This document shows positions 21,034-31,941 of a stretch of 64,000 nt of DNA, piece by piece. A model generated the notes under the pieces. The model ran no database searches. It was not told the origin of the DNA and saw nothing but the letters and a program-made list of their open reading frames with translations. Made by a program: the position numbers and the translations under genes. The DNA comes from Furcasterigmium furcatum (Eukaryota > Ascomycota > Sordariomycetes > Glomerellales > Plectosphaerellaceae): NCBI GenBank assembly GCA_001599815.1, contig BCIA01000001.1, forward strand, positions 1,864,934 to 1,928,933. The letters run 5' to 3'. Numbering within the stretch: the first letter of the stretch is position 1; the number at the start of each line of letters is the position of its first letter.

Positions 21034-22111
21034 CTACTCGACGACCAGCACGCCCCTGAACCGGACCTTGCCAGAGAGCATGTGTTCCACGGCCTCAGGC
21101 ACCTTGTCGAAGCCGAACGGCTCGACCATGCACTTGATGCCGTGAGTCCCGGCGAATGCAATAGCTTCCTCTGAGTCGATGGCGTGCCCGCTCGGCCAGC
21201 CGTGCACCGAGCACCCGCCCCCGATGAGGGCGCCGGTGTCGACCTCGAGGTTCCCCACGGGAGCGAGGACCAGCAGCTTGCCGCCGGGCTGCAGACCGCC
21301 CGTCAGGGGCGAGATGGCCTTCGGGTTCGGCGCTGTGGCGACGATGAGGGCCGCGCCGCCCATGGCCTTGAGCTTGGCGACGGGGTTGTCGACGCTCGTG
21401 TCGATGTACTCGTGCGCGCCCAGCTTGACGGCGAAGTCCTTCTTGGCGGCGCCCGAGCTCAGCGCGACGACCTTGTAGCCCATCTTGTTGGCGTACTGGA
21501 CCGCCAGGTGGCCGAGGCCGCCCAGGCCCTGGACGGCGACGAGGTTGCCCTGCTCGACGTGCATCTTGCGGATGCCGTTGAACACGGTGACGCCGGCGCA
21601 GAGGAGCGGCGCCACTTCGACGGGGTCCAGGCCGGCCGGGATGCGGACGACGGCCTCGGCGCGGAGGAGGGTGTACTGCGCGTAGCCTCCGTCCTGGGTC
21701 ACGCCGTTGATCTGCTTGTTCTCGCAGCACTGGTACTGAGCGCGCTGGCAGGGGCGGCACGCCTGGTCATGGCCTGAAGGGAGTCAGTCGTCGGAAACTG
21801 GATGTCCAAGGCGCAGGTGTTCGCGACTCACCTCCGTGCCAGGGTCCGCCGACCCGATCCCCGTTCTTGAACTTCTTCACGCCGTCGCCGACGGCTACAA
21901 CTTCACCGACGATCTCGTGGCCGGGAACGCGGGGAAAGACAGGTCCCATATGGCCCTCCTGCATGCCGACATCCGAGTGGCACACGCCGCAAGCCTTGAC
22001 TTTGACGAGAACCTGGCCCGGGCCTGGCTGCTTCAGCTCGACCTCCTTCGGAGTGAAGGGTGCGCCCGCCTTTTCGACGACCCAGGCTGTGTAAGTCTTC
22101 GGGAACGACAT
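21034..22111 (-). CDS. Zinc-dependent alcohol dehydrogenase (MDR family)
   Basis: Medium-chain NAD(P)-dependent dehydrogenase interconverting an alcohol and an aldehyde or ketone; predicted cytosolic. Exons are complement(21034..21773, 21832..22111), 1020 nt, 339 aa. The GroES-like N-terminal domain has the catalytic zinc ligands in ACGVCHSD (Cys44) and GHE (His65, Glu66), and the structural zinc cysteine cluster in HDQACRPCQRAQYQCCEN. The Rossmann domain has VQGLGGLGHLAVQYA. Length and motifs are those of bacterial/fungal AdhP-like enzymes. The intron falls in the codon before HDQACRPC. No N-terminal targeting signal is seen. The substrate is not determinable. Confidence 0.93.
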
Positions 22112-22859
22112 GGTGCGGTTGTTGTCAGTCGATTGTGGTGTTCTTTCGGGTGTGGGAAAGGCGATAGTGCAGAGTAGTTCCCCTCAAGCATTGGACAGCA
22201 TGGATCTGTTCATCTTATAGATAACTGCGAGCTCTTTGCATCCGGCGATTAGGGACGGGCGCAAACGCCGTGACGCTCTCCGCATCCTCTGCGTCATGGC
22301 GGCCATCCATCGGCTGGAGCGGAAGACTGAGACAAGCTTCATCCACGCAGGCGACGAGCTGAAAGCCAGCATCTGCTCCCGGGACGCTAAACGATTCCTG
22401 GTAACCGGCCGATGAGAAGCCAATCGAATAACTGCATCCTGCGTTGCTCTCAGTTTGTTTAGTAGAATTGTATCGTAGGCTTTCAGGGCGATGATGAATC
22501 CCAGCTTTGTGTTACAGTAACAATGCATGGCGCGACTTTGCTGCAGTAGAGCTCTCAGAGACCAATTGTAACCATAATGGATGCCCCTTATGTCCGACAG
22601 GCTGACTGCCTTCGTCAGCCAGAACTTTGGTTTCTCGGAGCATACTTGGCTATCTCCGTGATCTAATGCAGCCCCCCAATCCCCCTGTGCTGACGCTCGT
22701 CGTCAGGGGGGAAAGCTGCCTCCTATCAGAACCCCGCACATAGTATGGATTAAGAGAATTGGATTTCTATGAATGGGTATTGATTCAGCCATGTCGCTAC
22801 GTCTCATACCTGGCCTCCTTACAACCACCAAAAACCTGACTGCGTCCGCTCATGTTCTA
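22112..22859. other. Alcohol dehydrogenase promoter / VTA1 downstream region
   Basis: 748 nt between two minus-strand genes. A 114-codon open frame at 22184-22528 (minus) has no features supporting it. Nothing else seen. Confidence 0.5.
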
Positions 22860-24215
22860 CTAATACCGTGCGTTGAGCGCTGCCAGTGCCGCCCGCAGTT
22901 CCTTGACAGCAGTCGGAACGTCCTCGAAGTTGAGCGCCGAGATGGCGAACCGGGCGTGCTTTGTTGCGCCGGGGATGTCGCCTTCTTCCTGTAGAGTCCT
23001 GATCACACTCATTAGCAAGGACGCAAGCCAAGCAGAAGATCCGCAGACGTACTGCACGGGCTCCGTGTATGTCTGAGGGGGCGGAGGTTGATATTGAGGC
23101 GTCGGTAGCGCAGGAGGCGACATGGCCATGTTGGGATGAGGCGCCGGTGCCGCCTGAGGAGCTGGAGGTGGCTGCCAGGGGGCCTGGTTGACTGGGCTCA
23201 TGAACGGACCGGTAGATGCCTGCGGTGGCGGCGCGGGGGGTCCTGCAGCGCTCGTCTCGTTTGGTGAGGTCGGGAAGGATTGCGTCGGGGGGAAGTAGCC
23301 GGCCGGCGTCTGCACCGAAGGGGGGCCGAGGTCGCTCACGGATGGCAAGGCAGGGCCGGCTGACTGCGGGAAGTTTGCCTCGCTGGGCGACTTCGATGGC
23401 GGGATAGGCACGTTCGCCGCTGGTGTCGACGTCTCCGCGGTCTGCCGTTGGTAGAACTCGGCGTCCGGGTCGTCCTCGACAGTGACAGGCGGCGGAACCG
23501 CCCCGCCCACGAGCTGCTCGAGCTCGGCATCCTCTGCCGCCGCTTCGGGAGAAGGTTCTTCGTGCTTGGGGTTCGACTCGTTGGGGTCGTTTCCCTCTTT
23601 AATAGCTCGGAGAATGCGGGCGGCGTTCCACTTGGAGTATTTGATCTTCTTCTGCACCTCCGCGTCAAGGGGTCCCCAGGCGTTGAGGAGCTGGAAGAAA
23701 GTCGAGGCGGCATCGAACGTATCGGCGGTTTGCCTGAACTGTCAGCTGATTTTCCATGTTCCTGGCAGCTGCGTACCCACCTCGTCACCTTGTTTGCGGT
23801 CATGGTCCTCTCGGCGCGATCGAATGTCTGCTGGGCGAACTGCTCCACCACGGCCTGGCCGACGGTCTCGTCTGTGATGGCTTCTTCTTCGGCATGTTCT
23901 GATTTCGTCTGCAACAGGCTGTGAGAAGACTCTATTAATATCCTTGGGAGGGTCGCTTACCCTCTCCAGCTGGTCCATCAAGTTTGTGGTGAACGCGAGG
24001 GACTCCTCATCTTCGTTGTGCAGCTGCTTCTGGAGGATCTGGGTGACAACCCAATATTCGCCTTCGATTTGTCAGAACAGCTCTCTGCCGCATGTATTCT
24101 TCAAACACCTACACCAGTAGGTGATAGCTGGCTTGAACTGCCGAAGCTGGTTCGCGCGGTTTAGGAACCGCGTGATGTCTGCCTGTCGCAGCTTGGCAGG
24201 GATGGAGTCCGCCAT
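22860..24215 (-). CDS. VTA1: Vacuolar sorting protein VTA1 (LIP5 homologue)
   Basis: Cofactor of the AAA-ATPase VPS4 that promotes ESCRT-III disassembly in multivesicular-body sorting. Exons are complement(22860..22998, 23053..23733, 23781..23908, 23961..24061, 24113..24215), 1152 nt, 383 aa. The N-terminal tandem-MIT region begins MADSIPAKLRQADITRFLNR and contains ITYWCEYWVVTQILQ and KKIKYSKWNAARILRAIKEG. A long Pro/Gln/Ala-rich linker follows, then the short C-terminal VPS4-binding helical domain (ATKHARFAISALNFEDVPTA). The last intron (22999-23052) is my choice: GTACGT..TCAG with a CTAAT branch site. The frame also stays open through it, so retention is possible. It is divergent from the PDI gene. 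Confidence 0.93.
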
Positions 24216-25103
24216 GGTGGGATCGAGGCTGGGCGATGTTCCTCAGGGAGAAGCTCGGATGTTCGCTTGCGAGTCGGAGAGTAGAGTGTGGAATCTGAAT
24301 TCGAGGTTGTTGGCGAGGTCGAAGTTGTGCCTCGGCGAGAGTCAGTACTCGATTGCAAGATCGATGTCGCAGGTTCCCGTGTCCCGCGATGGGCCTGAAT
24401 TCCCCCGCAGTCAAGACGAGCTCCAGCCACGCGACTCCACAAAGGTGGGCCTGGACCTCCGAATTACGTAGGGCGTGATTCGCAACTGAGCTGCAGATCC
24501 TGAGGTTGAGAAAGATAAAGGCTCGAGGTTCGGGTGAATAGGCAGAGGCTATAGCGGGATCTTGAATTCCAGTGCACTGCTTTGGACCGACACGCTTTTG
24601 CTGGAATTGCGAGTCCTGTACCAATTCATGGAGCTCAGGCTTCTGGTACTGCACTATCGTCGCAGCTGGTGTGGAGAAGTGGCTGGGAGAGCTGCAGCAC
24701 TGTGAAAGTCCGAGTGCCAACCCTGTTCCGGTTATTGTCTGTGAGGTGGCACTGCAGCACTTGGCGGGGGGCTGGCCCCCCTAAAGCCCTGTCTATATCT
24801 AGAAATAGGCACCCTTTGCAGACAGAGGCCCTGTGTGAAGCGGGGCCGATCTCACCAAGGACAACGGCGATTTCTTAAGAACCAGCTCATCCTCACCCGA
24901 CCTCGATACCTCCACGCTGGCCTTTTGCCATTTCGGGGAAGAAGCCAACAATCAACATCTAGCAGCCAGCCTGGTCAATACATTAATTAAGCAGGAGCCT
25001 CCGACGACACGCCAGGCAGCTCTCCTCGCAATCCAATCTCACCCTCTACCGCGGCCCTCCAACCGCCTCCAACCGAGTCTACGCCTCTCGCACTTACACG
25101 ACG
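24216..25103. promoter_or_regulatory. Divergent promoter region of VTA1 and the PDI gene
   Basis: 888 nt between two divergent start codons. It includes a GC-only inverted repeat at 24766-24781 and pyrimidine-rich sequence just before the PDI start. No gene seen inside it. Confidence 0.6.
24766..24781. repeat. 7-bp GC palindrome with 2-nt loop
   Basis: GGGGGGC, then TG, then its exact complement GCCCCCC. It lies in the VTA1/PDI divergent promoter. It could be a palindromic protein-binding site; no consensus recognised. Confidence 0.5.
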
Positions 25104-26525
25104 ATGCACCAGCACATCCTCGCCACGGGCCTCCTCGCCCTCGCCGCCCTCCCCGGCGCGCTCGGCGACGGCATCTATCCCAAGTCCTCGGCCGTTCTCA
25201 ACGTCGACAGCAAGTCCTACGACCGTCTGATCGCCCAGTCCAACTACACCTCCATCGTCGAGTTCTACGCCCCCTGGTGCGGCCACTGCCAGAACCTCAA
25301 GCCCGCCTACGAGAAGGCGGCCAAGTCCCTCGATGGGCTCGCCAAGGTCGCCGCCGTCAACTGCGACGACGACGCGAACAAGCCCCTCTGCGGCCAGTTC
25401 GGCATCCAGGGATTCCCCACGCTCAAGATCGTCCGCCCCGGGAAGAAGGCAGGCCGCCCCGCGGTGGAGGACTACGAGGGGCCCCGAACCGCCAGCGGCA
25501 TCGTCCAAGCCGTCCAGGACAAGATCAACAACCACGTCAAGAAGGTCACCGACAAGGATCTCGACGCCTTCCTCGCCGAGGAGGCGCCCAAGGCCCTGCT
25601 CATCACCGAGAAGGGCACCACGAGCTCGCTCCTCAAGAGCATCGCCATCGACTTCCTCGGCGTCGTCTCCGTGGGCCAGGCGCGCAACACACAAAAGGCC
25701 ATCCTCGACAAATTCGACGTCAAGGAGTTCCCAGCCCTCGTCCTCCTGCCCTCCGGCGGCGGTGACCCCGTCGTCTACGACGGCGAGCTGAAGAAGGCGC
25801 CCCTGGTCAAGTTCATCTCGCAGCTCGGCGCCCCCAACCAGGACCCTCCCACCAAGAACTCCAAGTCGGAGAAGAAGGAGAAGAAGAAGACCGAGAAGAA
25901 GTCGGAGAAGGCCGCCCCCGAGCCCGAGGCCGCCCCTGAGGCCGAAACTCCCGTCGAGGAGCCGACCGTCGTCCCGGTAGCCCCCGCCGCCGCTCCCATC
26001 CCGTCCATCGCCACCGGCGAGACCCTCCAGCAGACCTGCCTCGCGCCCAAGTCGCACACCTGCGTCCTGGCCCTCGTCCCCGGCGCAGACAGCGAGAAGA
26101 AGACGGCCTCCCTCGCCGCCCTCGCCGAGATCTACCACAAGCACGAGCAGGGCGGCCGCCACCTGTTCCCCTTCTACGAGGTCCCTGAGGAGAACACCCT
26201 GGCCGGCTCCGTCCGCTCCGCCCTCGACCTGGGCGCTGACGTCGAGCTCGTCGCCGTCAACGCCCGCCGCAACTGGTTCAGGCGCTTCCAGGGCGAGTTC
26301 GACGCCGCAGGAATCGAGAGCTGGATCGACGCCATCCGCATGGGCGAGGGCGAGAAGAAGAAGCTCCCCGACGGTCTCGTGGGCGAGGCCGACGTCACCA
26401 ACGAGGAGGCGCCGCCTTCCGCCGCTGCGGGAGAGGCCGAGTCCTCGGCCGCCGGAACCGCCGCTGATGCGCCCGAGCCCGAGACCGAGGCGCCGAGCGA
26501 GGAGATCAAGCACGAGGAGCTGTAA
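25104..26525 (+). CDS. ER protein disulfide isomerase, Mpd1-like
   Basis: Oxidative folding helper of the ER lumen. Intronless, 473 aa. The N-terminal MHQHILATGLLALAALPGALG is a signal peptide. One thioredoxin domain carries the active site FYAPWCGHCQNLKPAYEKAA (CGHC) with the cis-Pro loop GFPTLKIV. A second redox-inactive thioredoxin-like part follows (FPALVLLPSGGGD), then a Lys/Glu/Ala-rich spacer, a further thioredoxin-like region with RNWFRRFQGEF, and a Glu-rich tail ending KHEEL, a variant HDEL-type ER retention signal. A single active site and this length fit the Mpd1/P5-like fungal group rather than classical two-site PDI. The opposite strand also carries a long open frame, a codon-bias artefact. 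Confidence 0.93.
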   Translation: MHQHILATGLLALAALPGALGDGIYPKSSAVLNVDSKSYDRLIAQSNYTSIVEFYAPWCGHCQNLKPAYEKAAKSLDGLAKVAAVNCDDDANKPLCGQFGIQGFPTLKIVRPGKKAGRPAVEDYEGPRTASGIVQAVQDKINNHVKKVTDKDLDAFLAEEAPKALLITEKGTTSSLLKSIAIDFLGVVSVGQARNTQKAILDKFDVKEFPALVLLPSGGGDPVVYDGELKKAPLVKFISQLGAPNQDPPTKNSKSEKKEKKKTEKKSEKAAPEPEAAPEAETPVEEPTVVPVAPAAAPIPSIATGETLQQTCLAPKSHTCVLALVPGADSEKKTASLAALAEIYHKHEQGGRHLFPFYEVPEENTLAGSVRSALDLGADVELVAVNARRNWFRRFQGEFDAAGIESWIDAIRMGEGEKKKLPDGLVGEADVTNEEAPPSAAAGEAESSAAGTAADAPEPETEAPSEEIKHEEL

Positions 26526-26716
26526 AGCAGACAGACTCTGGGGGCGGAAGCCAAAGAAATTGATGTACAATAACACGCAGCGTGATGTGATCGTCTCGAG
26601 GTGAACACACAGCTTTTCCGATTCCGATGATGCTACAAACCCATTCCCATGACCGGGGTATCATTGATAACACAAACAATCGCTAAATCCGTCCGACATC
26701 GCCTGCATCTTCCCAA

Positions 26717-27570
26717 TCAGTCCTCCATGGCATCGTCCAGGGCGGCCGAGCGCTCTGCCGCGCCGTACGTGACCATCCTGTGCCCCTGCTCCCTGATGAT
26801 CATGTCCAACTTGTCCCGCATCTGCCTGCACCCGTCCACGCCGCAGACTAGCATGCCCTCGAGCCGGCTGATCTGCACCCGCGTGTCGCTCACCATGACG
26901 ACGACCTTGTCCGATGCGCCGAGCGTCGCCACCGTCATGAACGGCAGCTCCTCCTCCTCCTGCTTGTTGACGTCCACCAGGGGGTCCGCCTTTTCATCCC
27001 CGGCGGCGTGGAAGGTCGTCAGGCCCGCCGAGCAGGCGACGATGTAGTCAGACATGGGGATGCCGGCGTCGACGAGGGCCAGGGTAGTCGCATTGATGAG
27101 CGCCGCGAGGAGCGAGCCGTCCTGGTGGAGGACGTAGAGCGTGATGGAGATCTGGCTCATAGGGAAGAGGTGGGTGTGGACAGCCGAGGAGAAGGCTTCG
27201 CTGATGGTGATTTCGAGTTCCTGGATGCGCCTGCGACTATTAGCACGGGGGTTCGAGCTACAGGCAGCTGGAGCCTGGCTTGCCTGTCATTGCGACCGTG
27301 TCTCCTGTGCTCGACGGTACTGAAGCCCGCTAGGACAATGTTCACGTCGATGCTGGCGTCCTTGGTCTGATCGACCTTGCCGCCGCGCTTGGTCGGCTCC
27401 TTGGGGCCGTTGACGATGCACATGACCTTCGTGAGGCCCATCTCGAGGGTACTGGAGCCATCGGAGGCTTTCTGGGTGCGGATCTGGCCCGAGAAGCGCC
27501 GCAGCTCGTTCCATCGCCGGCCGTCGACCCGGAGGAAGGCGAGGGAGTATATCGATGTGTCCAGAGGCAT
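26717..27570 (-). CDS. RRP41: Exosome complex subunit RRP41 (Ski6)
   Basis: RNase PH-like ring subunit of the RNA exosome (nuclear and cytoplasmic 3'-5' RNA processing); in eukaryotes it is structural rather than catalytic. Exons are complement(26717..27230, 27284..27570), 801 nt, 266 aa. Family blocks are VDGRRWNELRRFSGQI, GLTKVMCIVNGPKEP, HGRNDRRIQELE, SQISITLYVLHQDGSLLAALINA and TVATLGASDKVVVMVSDTRV. The intron (27231-27283) starts with GC, not GT (AG|GCAAGC...AG). It is needed to join HGRNDR to RIQELE exactly as in homologues. Start MPLDTSIYSLAFLRVDGRR is the usual N-terminus. It is convergent with the PDI gene, 191 nt apart. Confidence 0.94.
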
Positions 27571-28049
27571 GGCGGACGTTGGCGGTACCCGAGCTGGCAA
27601 TTGGAGACGTTGGGGTCCTGGGTGTAGGTCGAGGCTGTGTAAAAATGTGCCACGGTCGTACGGGGTGCTGCTGCGTGGTGATTGCAATGCGATTGTTGAT
27701 TTCGATGCCTACGCCAGAGCTTTCGCATGAAGCCAAAAATCTATGGTGGGGTTCAACACAGTCTAGAACAGTTTTGCACTGTGCTCCGTGATCCGCTTGA
27801 GGACGACTCTCACGCCAGCAGATCCAGCATGTTGATTTGTAGAAGAGGCAAAAGTAAGAAGCAATTTCATTCCGTCGTTGCGTGCTATAGTACAATATGT
27901 ACTTGACTGAGTATCATGTTCCGTCCCTGTCCTATCCTGTCAAACGCCTGTCCGGCCCATTGTTGGAGGCAATAATAGTGATCGGCTTCAACCCCAGCCG
28001 AAAGTGAGAATTCATGATTAATATGAGCAAGCTGTGGCACTTCCTTGGT
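27571..28049. other. RRP41 upstream / 2EXR gene downstream spacer
   Basis: 479 nt between two minus-strand genes, holding the RRP41 promoter. No other feature seen. Confidence 0.55.
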
Positions 28050-28988
28050 CTACGCCATGACCAGCACACTTGTCTGCGGCGCGAAAGCCTCGTCATCAAG
28101 CGACGAAGGCGGCACCCAGGTCAAGCTGACGGGAACTTCGGGCTCTTCAGGTTCGTCAGTCCAACCTCGTTCAGGGCCCCAGCGGATCATCCGGCCGTTT
28201 GCTGCCACGGTTTCGAGGAGGATACGCATCATGCCGCCGTTTTTCTTGACGCCGGGCCATCCATCAAAATGAACCGTGTGCGCCTGGGGCAACTCGGCGA
28301 GGACCTCGTTCAGCAGCCCGCGGCAGAAGCCTTCGTAGAAACCATCCGAGTGCCGGAAGCCCTTGAACGCACCATCGCTGGGATCAAATTCGACGAAAAC
28401 CGTCAAGCGGCGAACGTTGACGCAATCCTTCAGGCCCAGTGCAGGGTTGACCACCCAGCCCCTCGGCGGCTTGTTCCAGCCGGGACCTACGCGCAGCTCG
28501 AGGGAGGTGAGGCACCCGCGCTTTGAAGGGGTCAAGCGGGCAAGCAGTGGCTTCTTCGTCTTGAAGAACCTGCCCGGGTACGTCGGGAAGATCCGAAACG
28601 GCCGTGTGCTGTAATAGTAGTGTGAGGATTCGGCATAGACCTGGCGGCATGTCTTGAAGATGGCCAGCTTTCGGTACAGTCGTTTATGATTGTCGGGGTC
28701 CAGGTCGACGGGATATGGCGTATCCGCAAAGTGATACTCGTAGACCTTGACGCGGAGCTCGCTGGGCAGGTCCATGAAGCGGAAGGCCTTTGGCCGCGGC
28801 TGCCTTGCGGATGTGAGCGACAAAGACCCAATGGGTATGCTGTTAACGTCACTGTCCACTTCGACTTCGGATGTATATGTGGATGGGAGCGCAGAGCTGA
28901 GAGGAGTCGTCTGAGAGGACGATATAGGCGTCGGGCGTAGGCTTAAGCCCATGGCCCGCGAACTTCTGCCACCGCGGCGCTGAGGCAT
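28050..28988 (-). CDS. 2EXR/F-box-like fungal protein of unknown function
   Basis: Fungal protein with a 2EXR-type domain. I start it at the first ATG (MPQRRGGRSSRAMG), giving 312 aa; the frame is open 61 codons further upstream but without an ATG, so a 5' exon is possible. A Ser/Thr-rich N-terminus precedes the conserved part FRFMDLPSELRVKVYEYHFAD, then LAIFKTCRQVYAESSHYYYSTRPFRIFP, which is the typical F-box-like helix plus L-x-CRQ-x-aEs motif of 2EXR proteins, many members of which are expanded in Pezizomycotina. The rest has alternating strands and helices. No catalytic residues. A role in protein binding (for example a ubiquitin ligase adaptor) is only a guess. Confidence 0.75.
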   Translation of the reverse strand: MPQRRGGRSSRAMGLSLRPTPISSSQTTPLSSALPSTYTSEVEVDSDVNSIPIGSLSLTSARQPRPKAFRFMDLPSELRVKVYEYHFADTPYPVDLDPDNHKRLYRKLAIFKTCRQVYAESSHYYYSTRPFRIFPTYPGRFFKTKKPLLARLTPSKRGCLTSLELRVGPGWNKPPRGWVVNPALGLKDCVNVRRLTVFVEFDPSDGAFKGFRHSDGFYEGFCRGLLNEVLAELPQAHTVHFDGWPGVKKNGGMMRILLETVAANGRMIRWGPERGWTDEPEEPEVPVSLTWVPPSSLDDEAFAPQTSVLVMA

Positions 28989-29904
28989 TGTTGATTCTGA
29001 CGGCAGGTGCTCGAGGAAGGTGGACGGGCGGTTGTAACTCGGCGATGAGGGGCACGGTTCAGATCTTGGTAAGGTATGTATCTGCAGCTGGGCAGGCCTA
29101 GGAGCAGTTGTGCAATGTCGTAGGAGTCGATCGAACGCTTCACGCACGGAAAGGCTGGCAGGAGTCTCCAAAGACGCAACGGATCACAGAGGGTGGTCCC
29201 ATCGTGACACTGAGAGATTCAGTTTAGGGACCACCCTCTAGAACGCAGCGAGCGTGGCAGCCATGATGTCGGTGTGGTGGGCGTGATACTGGCTGGTTGT
29301 TCGGTGGACGAGAGGGGTAGGCGTTCCAAGGAGGGGGGATATATAGCCGTTTGGACGAGTGTTGGGGTTGGAGGTGCGTTGCGTTGCGTTCCGGAGTAGA
29401 GTAGTATGCGATAGAGGCAGGTTGGTTCGTGATTTGCGGGGAGGGGAACGACAGATGCTCAGGCAATTGGAATGCCCGGTCGTCGGACGGCGGAAAGATC
29501 GGACTCCCATTAGTCAAGCCATCCTTCAGTGGCGCGAGAGCCGGGGCACGTGAGACTTTACCGGGGTGGAAATTTGGAGGCCCAATCAGAGGTGCAGGAT
29601 GACCTCATTCCAGATACAGTGTTGAATCACTCTGGCTGAAGCCACACTGCCCTGTGGACTGAGGAATTCGAGGCCGGCTAAATCTCGGCCACCGCTCTGG
29701 AGGAGCTCGGGACGGACCATTGAGTGAGGCCCGAAAAATTCAGGAAGCTTCCGTCGTCACCAAAGACATCACCACCGACCGACCATCACACCACCAGCTT
29801 TCCCAACCGACTGGATGGCGCGTGCAGGCCTTCTTCATTGATTGGACTGCTCGAAATTCGAATAACGCCCATATATCCCGATTTTACACAGAGAGCCGTC
29901 CACA
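28989..29904. promoter_or_regulatory. Divergent promoter region of the 2EXR gene and TIM50
   Basis: 916 nt between divergent starts. A TATA-like CTATATAT (minus strand) lies near 29337-29345, upstream of the 2EXR gene. CCAAT boxes lie at 29582-29586 (plus) and 29841-29845 (as ATTGG), the latter about 60 nt before the TIM50 ATG; CCAAT boxes are the binding site of the HAP/CBC complex. No gene seen. Confidence 0.5.
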
Positions 29905-31550
29905 ATGCTCTCACGAGCAGCTCGCCTCGTGCCCGCCGCGGCGCCCTTGCTGCGCTCCGCCGTCAAGCCGACACTCGCCAGAACACAATTCGCATCGGCG
30001 CAATGGAGGACATACGCCAAGGTCGGCAAGCCGCAGCCTCCCAAGTTCGACCGTGAGGCGGAAAAGGCTATGAAGGAGGCGTCGCAAGCTTCCAAAAACG
30101 CGGCCCCCGAGTCTCATGCTTCCGCAGACCCGAACGCATCCAAATCGTCAGAGCAGCCCCCGGCCGAGAGCGAACCAGAGCCCCAGCAGCCTTCCCAACC
30201 GCTTCCCGACCTGACCCAGGGCATCCCTTCCACCCTCGAGTATGAGATGGCCGGCAAGTCCAGCAAGCAGGCCCTCGCGGCCATCGCCGAAGAAGAAGCC
30301 GAGTTCAGCGGCGGCAAGTCCAAGGGCGAGCTTCCCGACTCGGCATACGTGTCGTCGTCCGAGCGCAAGCGACAGCAGCTCGCGAACCGCATGTTCCTGG
30401 CCTTTATCGCGGCCGGTGTCGGCAGTCTTGTCTACATGGGCCGCAACTGGGAGGATGCCGCCGAGGAGAAGAGGCACCCGGATCAGCCCAACGGCTGGGG
30501 ACTCGGCCTCTGGTGGAACCGCGTGTCTGCCCGCACCTCCGAGTTCACGAACTACTACCAGGAGCCCGCCTTCGAGAAGCTGCTGCCCGATGTCGACCCG
30601 TCCTTCGAACGACCCTACACCCTCTGCATCAGCTTGGAAGACATGCTCGTACACAGCGAGTGGTCCCGAGAACACGGCTGGAGGGTCGCGAAGAGGCCCG
30701 GCGTCGACTACTTCCTCCGATACCTCAGCCAGTACTACGAAATCGTCCTGTTCACCTCGGTGCCCTTTGCGATTGGCGAGCCGCTGATGCGCAAGCTGGA
30801 CCCCTTCCGCTTCATCATGTGGCCCCTGTACCGTGAGGCGACCAAGTACGCGGACGGCGAGATTGTCAAGGTAAGAACCGTCCGATGGACAAGCAACGAC
30901 CGACGCTGACCTGTTGCCAGGACCTGAGCTACCTCAACCGTGACCTGTCCAAGGTCATCATCATCGACACCAAGGCCGAACACGTCCGCCTCCAGCCCGA
31001 GAACGCCATCGTCCTCGACAAGTGGGTCGGCGACTCCAAGGACAAGGACCTCGTTGGCCTGATCCCCTTCCTCGAGTACATCCACACCATGCAGTACGGC
31101 GACGTTCGCAAGATCCTCAAGTCCTTCGACGGCAAGCACATCCCCACCGAGTTCTCCCGCCGCGAGGCCATCGCGCGCCGCGAATTCCAGAAGCAGGTCG
31201 AGGCCTCGGGCAAGAAGAAGACGCCCTCGGGCATGGGCATGCTCGGCGGCATGCTGGGCCTGAAGCCCTCCAACATGGCCCTGATGCAGGCCCCCGAGGG
31301 CGAGATCAGCCCCCAGGAGGCGTTCGCGCAGGGCAAGATGCTGCAGGACATTGCGCGCGAGCGCGGCCAGCGCCACTACGAGCTGCTCGAGAAGGAGATC
31401 CGCGAGAACGGCGAGAAGTGGCTCAAGGAGGAGGCCGCGATGCAGGAGAAGGCCCAGCAGGAGGCCCTGAACAGCATGATGGGCTCGTTCTCGGGATGGT
31501 TCGTCCCGGCGAAGAAGGACGACCAGCCTTCCGACGAGAAGAAGGCGTAA
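29905..31550 (+). CDS. TIM50: Mitochondrial import receptor TIM50
   Basis: Presequence-binding subunit of the TIM23 translocase in the mitochondrial inner membrane. Exons are 29905..30870 and 30921..31550; 1596 nt, 531 aa. The N-terminus is Arg/Ala-rich without acidic residues (MLSRAARLVPAAAPLLRSAV), a mitochondrial presequence. A polar Pro/Glu-rich matrix region follows, then one TM helix (MFLAFIAAGVGSLVYMG) and the FCP1-like intermembrane-space domain: RPYTLCISLEDMLVHSEW, RPGVDYFLRYLSQYYEIVLFT, LSYLNRDLSKVIIID. The phosphatase DxDxT motif is degenerate (SLEDM), as expected for a non-catalytic TIM50. A Gln/Glu-rich C-terminal extension with GMGMLGGMLG is common in filamentous fungi. Confidence 0.96.
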
Positions 31551-31941
31551 GGCGATGTTCGGCTCGGGAAGCCCCGCCGCCGACCGATGGCCTCTTTTGA
31601 CTCTCCTCCTATTCTAATCTTGTGTACTCTAGGGGCTGGCGATCTGGGGATAAAATGGGGGGTGCAGGCCAGAACATTGCATATAGACTAACGACGCGGT
31701 GAATGCGCGCGCCTGTGTGAGTAGTATAACGAACCTTGTACAATAGGTAGGCTGCGAGAAGCCGCAATACCAGTTTGATTTGTCTACTTGTCGTTCCCGG
31801 TCCGTGAGTGGTTCGGAGCTCGGATGGGGGCTGTGGTCTGACATGCAGCCTCAGCCTGACTGACTTGGGACTTGGAGGCAGCGCGAAGGCAGCAACGGAC
31901 TTTGAAACTCTCACAACCACGGACTCACAGACATCACATCG
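31551..31941. other. TIM50 downstream / HET gene upstream spacer
   Basis: 391 nt between plus-strand genes. No other feature seen. Confidence 0.55.

Noticed and set aside
24987..26576. 529-codon open frame antisense to the PDI gene
   Set aside because: It mirrors the PDI coding sequence; strong G/C third-position bias removes stops from the opposite strand. The peptide is Gly/Leu/Val-rich low complexity, and the plus-strand frame is a textbook PDI.
28989..29171. 61-codon extension of the 2EXR protein
   Set aside because: The frame begins at TTG and has no ATG in this stretch; kept only as a possible missed 5' exon.
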